Positions 5,824 through 7,542 of a DNA stretch of 7,542 bases are shown piece after piece; within the stretch, counting starts at the first letter, position 1; each line of letters opens with the position of its first letter. The position numbers were made by a program, and so were the translations under genes. A model generated the notes under the pieces. That model saw nothing but the letters and a program-made list of their open reading frames with translations. It did not search any database and was not told where the DNA came from. This DNA is from Pseudomonadota bacterium (GTDB lineage Bacteria; Pseudomonadota; Gammaproteobacteria; Steroidobacterales; Steroidobacteraceae). Where the stretch lies: NCBI GenBank assembly GCA_021820785.1, contig JAKADE010000124.1, positions 1 through 7,542 of the forward strand, written 5' to 3'.

Positions 5824-7542
5824 TCAGTCCTCACCGCAACGCGCGTCGAGGAACTGCGCCAGTACCCGGCCGGTATGCGAGCGCTTGGCGCGGCGGGCCA
5901 CCGCCGCCGGCGTGCCTTGCGCAACGAGCCGCCCGCCGTGCTCGCCGGCCTCCGGGCCCATGTCCAGGATCCAATCCGCCTCGGCCATCACGTCCAGGTT
6001 GTGCTCCACCACGACTACGGTGTTGCCGGCGTCGACCAGCCGGTGCAGCACGTGGATCAGTTTCTCGACATCGGCCATGTGCAGCCCCACGGTCGGCTCA
6101 TCGAGCACGTACAGCGTGTGTCGCGCCGCGCGCGCGGTCAGTCCCGGGCGCTCCGGCGGCCCCGACTCACGCACCTTCGCCAGCTCCGTGACCAGCTTGA
6201 TGCGTTGCGCTTCGCCGCCGGAGAGCGTCGGGCTCTGCTGGCCCAGCGTCAGATATCCCAGGCCGACGTCCTGCAGCAGCTTCAGCGCGTGGTGGATGCG
6301 CGCGTGCGCTGCAAAGAACGGCACCGCCTCGTCGACATTCATCATCAGCACGTCGCCGATGCTCTTGCCGCGCCAGAGCACCGAGAGGGTCTCGGAGCTG
6401 AAGCGCCGGCCGCCGCAGACGTCGCAGAGAACCTTCACGTCCGGCAGGAAGTTCATCTCGATGGTCTGCACGCCCTGGCCTTCACACGCCTCGCAGCGTC
6501 CGCCGGTCGTGTTGAACGAGAATCGGCTCGCGGTGTAACCGCGCAGACGCGCCTCGCTGGTGGCCGCGAAGATCCGCCGGATGTCGTCCCAGAACCCGAT
6601 GTAAGTCGCCGGGCAGGAGCGCGGTGTTTTGCCGATCGGCGTCTGATCGACCTCCAGCACCCGCCCGAGGTGCTCCAGCCCGCGCACCGCGCGGCAGCCG
6701 GCGAGTTCGGTTCGGCGCGGCCGGCCGGCGCGTCTGGCAGCGTCCGGTGCGCGCTTGGCCCGAGCCGCCTTGTCCGCCGGTCCGAGCAGACGGCGCAGAT
6801 TGGTGTAGAGCACGTCCCGTGCCACGGTCGACTTTCCTGAACCGGACACGCCGGTGATCACGACGAGTCGCGCGAGCGGGATCTGCACATCACCTGCAAC
6901 GTTGTGCAGCGAAATATCCTCGAGCGTCAGGTGCGGAGACTTTGCCGTCGTCGCACGGCGCGGTTCGGCAGGATGGCGCAGCGGCTGGCGCAGAAAGCGC
7001 CCGGTGATCGAGCGCGGGTTGCGCATCAGTTCCTTCACCGTGCCCACACCGACGATTTCCCCGCCCTGCACACCGGCGCCCGGGCCGAGGTCCAGGACGT
7101 GATCGGCGCGGCGGATCGTGTCCTCGTCATGCTCCACCACCACGAGCGTATTGCGGTGGCTGGCGAGTTCGCTGAGCGAATCGAGCAGGATCTCGTTGTC
7201 ACGAGGATGCAGGCCGATCGTCGGCTCGTCGAGCACGTAGCACACGCCCTGCAGGTTCGAACCGAGCTGCGCGGCGAGGCGAATGCGCTGCGCCTCTCCG
7301 CCCGAGAGGGTCGGCGCCGAGCGGTCGAGCTGCAGGTAGCCGAGGCCGACGCGCTCGAGAAACGCCAGGCGCGAGCGGATTTCGGCGAGCAGATCGCGCG
7401 CGATCTGCCGTTCGCGGGACGAGAGCTTCAGCCGCCGGAAGAACTCCGCGGCACGTCCCACCGGCTCCAGGGTCAGGGCGGCGATGGAGCGTTCGCGGAA
7501 ACGCACGTTGAGCGCCACCGGGTTCAGCCGCTGACCGCTGCA
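5824..7542 (-). CDS. uvrA: UvrA-type excinuclease ABC ATPase, C-terminal part only (start lies beyond the right edge)
   Basis: DNA-damage recognition ATPase of nucleotide excision repair, which works with UvrB. The 572 visible residues, numbered from the window edge, begin in CSGQRLNP, a block found mid-protein in UvrA. They then carry the first ABC signature LSGGEAQRIRL (79-89) with Walker B VLDEPTIGLH (103-112) and VVVEHDED. Next are the second-half Walker A GVSGSGKST (231-239), DQTPIGKTPRS, the C-terminal zinc module Cys350, Cys353, Cys373 and Cys376 (the same 3-20-3 spacing as Escherichia coli Cys740-766), the second LSGGEAQ (440-446) and LDEPTVGLH (480-488). Two insertions relative to the E. 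coli protein, a basic Ala/Arg-rich one at about 252-285 and one around 458-474 (ESGPPERPG onward), resemble the very long accessory UvrA (about 1,900 residues) of some proteobacteria. That assignment is inferred from memory, because only this end is visible. The extreme N-terminus of this part is read through; a GTG at 7516-7518 is internal, not the start. Confidence 0.95.
   Translation of the reverse strand, partial: CSGQRLNPVALNVRFRERSIAALTLEPVGRAAEFFRRLKLSSRERQIARDLLAEIRSRLAFLERVGLGYLQLDRSAPTLSGGEAQRIRLAAQLGSNLQGVCYVLDEPTIGLHPRDNEILLDSLSELASHRNTLVVVEHDEDTIRRADHVLDLGPGAGVQGGEIVGVGTVKELMRNPRSITGRFLRQPLRHPAEPRRATTAKSPHLTLEDISLHNVAGDVQIPLARLVVITGVSGSGKSTVARDVLYTNLRRLLGPADKAARAKRAPDAARRAGRPRRTELAGCRAVRGLEHLGRVLEVDQTPIGKTPRSCPATYIGFWDDIRRIFAATSEARLRGYTASRFSFNTTGGRCEACEGQGVQTIEMNFLPDVKVLCDVCGGRRFSSETLSVLWRGKSIGDVLMMNVDEAVPFFAAHARIHHALKLLQDVGLGYLTLGQQSPTLSGGEAQRIKLVTELAKVRESGPPERPGLTARAARHTLYVLDEPTVGLHMADVEKLIHVLHRLVDAGNTVVVVEHNLDVMAEADWILDMGPEAGEHGGRLVAQGTPAAVARRAKRSHTGRVLAQFLDARCGED

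Noticed and set aside
1..7542. CRISPR array, tRNA or rRNA genes, insertion sequences, phage attachment sites
   Set aside because: No regularly spaced repeats, cloverleaf, transposase motifs or flanking duplications were seen by eye on either strand.

Overview
The window is GC-rich, densely coding bacterial DNA. The histidine-utilisation genes, a SPOR-like repeat protein behind a cyclic-di-GMP riboswitch, and a long UvrA-type ABC ATPase together suggest a high-GC gammaproteobacterium, or less likely a betaproteobacterium. The placement is inferred from gene content and remembered protein families, not from any search.

Layout. Positions 1-3690 (+ strand) hold three tightly packed genes of histidine degradation. 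hutH (histidine ammonia-lyase) lacks its 5' end. hutG (N-formylglutamate deformylase) overlaps hutH by 4 bases, and hutU (urocanate hydratase) overlaps hutG by 1 base. HutH makes urocanate, HutU hydrates it to imidazolonepropionate, and HutG removes formate from N-formylglutamate at the end of the pathway. The imidazolonepropionase (hutI) and any regulator would lie outside the window.

Positions 3691-4022 are non-coding and form the most interesting stretch. Nested inverted repeats follow hutU (3704-3781). Next come a possible promoter (3819-3847) and a convincing GEMM-I (c-di-GMP-I) riboswitch aptamer (about 3855-3935). Last is a 13-bp hairpin (3969-4022) whose 3' arm covers the ribosome-binding region and ends directly at the ATG of the next gene. 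This looks like a complete translational switch: ligand sensor, then a hairpin hiding the ribosome site, then the gene.

Positions 4023-5480 (+) encode the riboswitch-controlled gene, a 485-residue protein with two related SPOR-like repeats separated by a long Pro/Ala-rich linker. It has no visible signal peptide or membrane segment.

Positions 5510-7542 (- strand, convergent) hold the 3' part of a uvrA-type gene, probably the long accessory UvrA rather than the standard one. Fourteen bases after its stop begins a 99-residue cysteine-rich zinc-ribbon protein of unknown function. The two convergent gene groups are separated by 29 bases containing a GC-rich hairpin.
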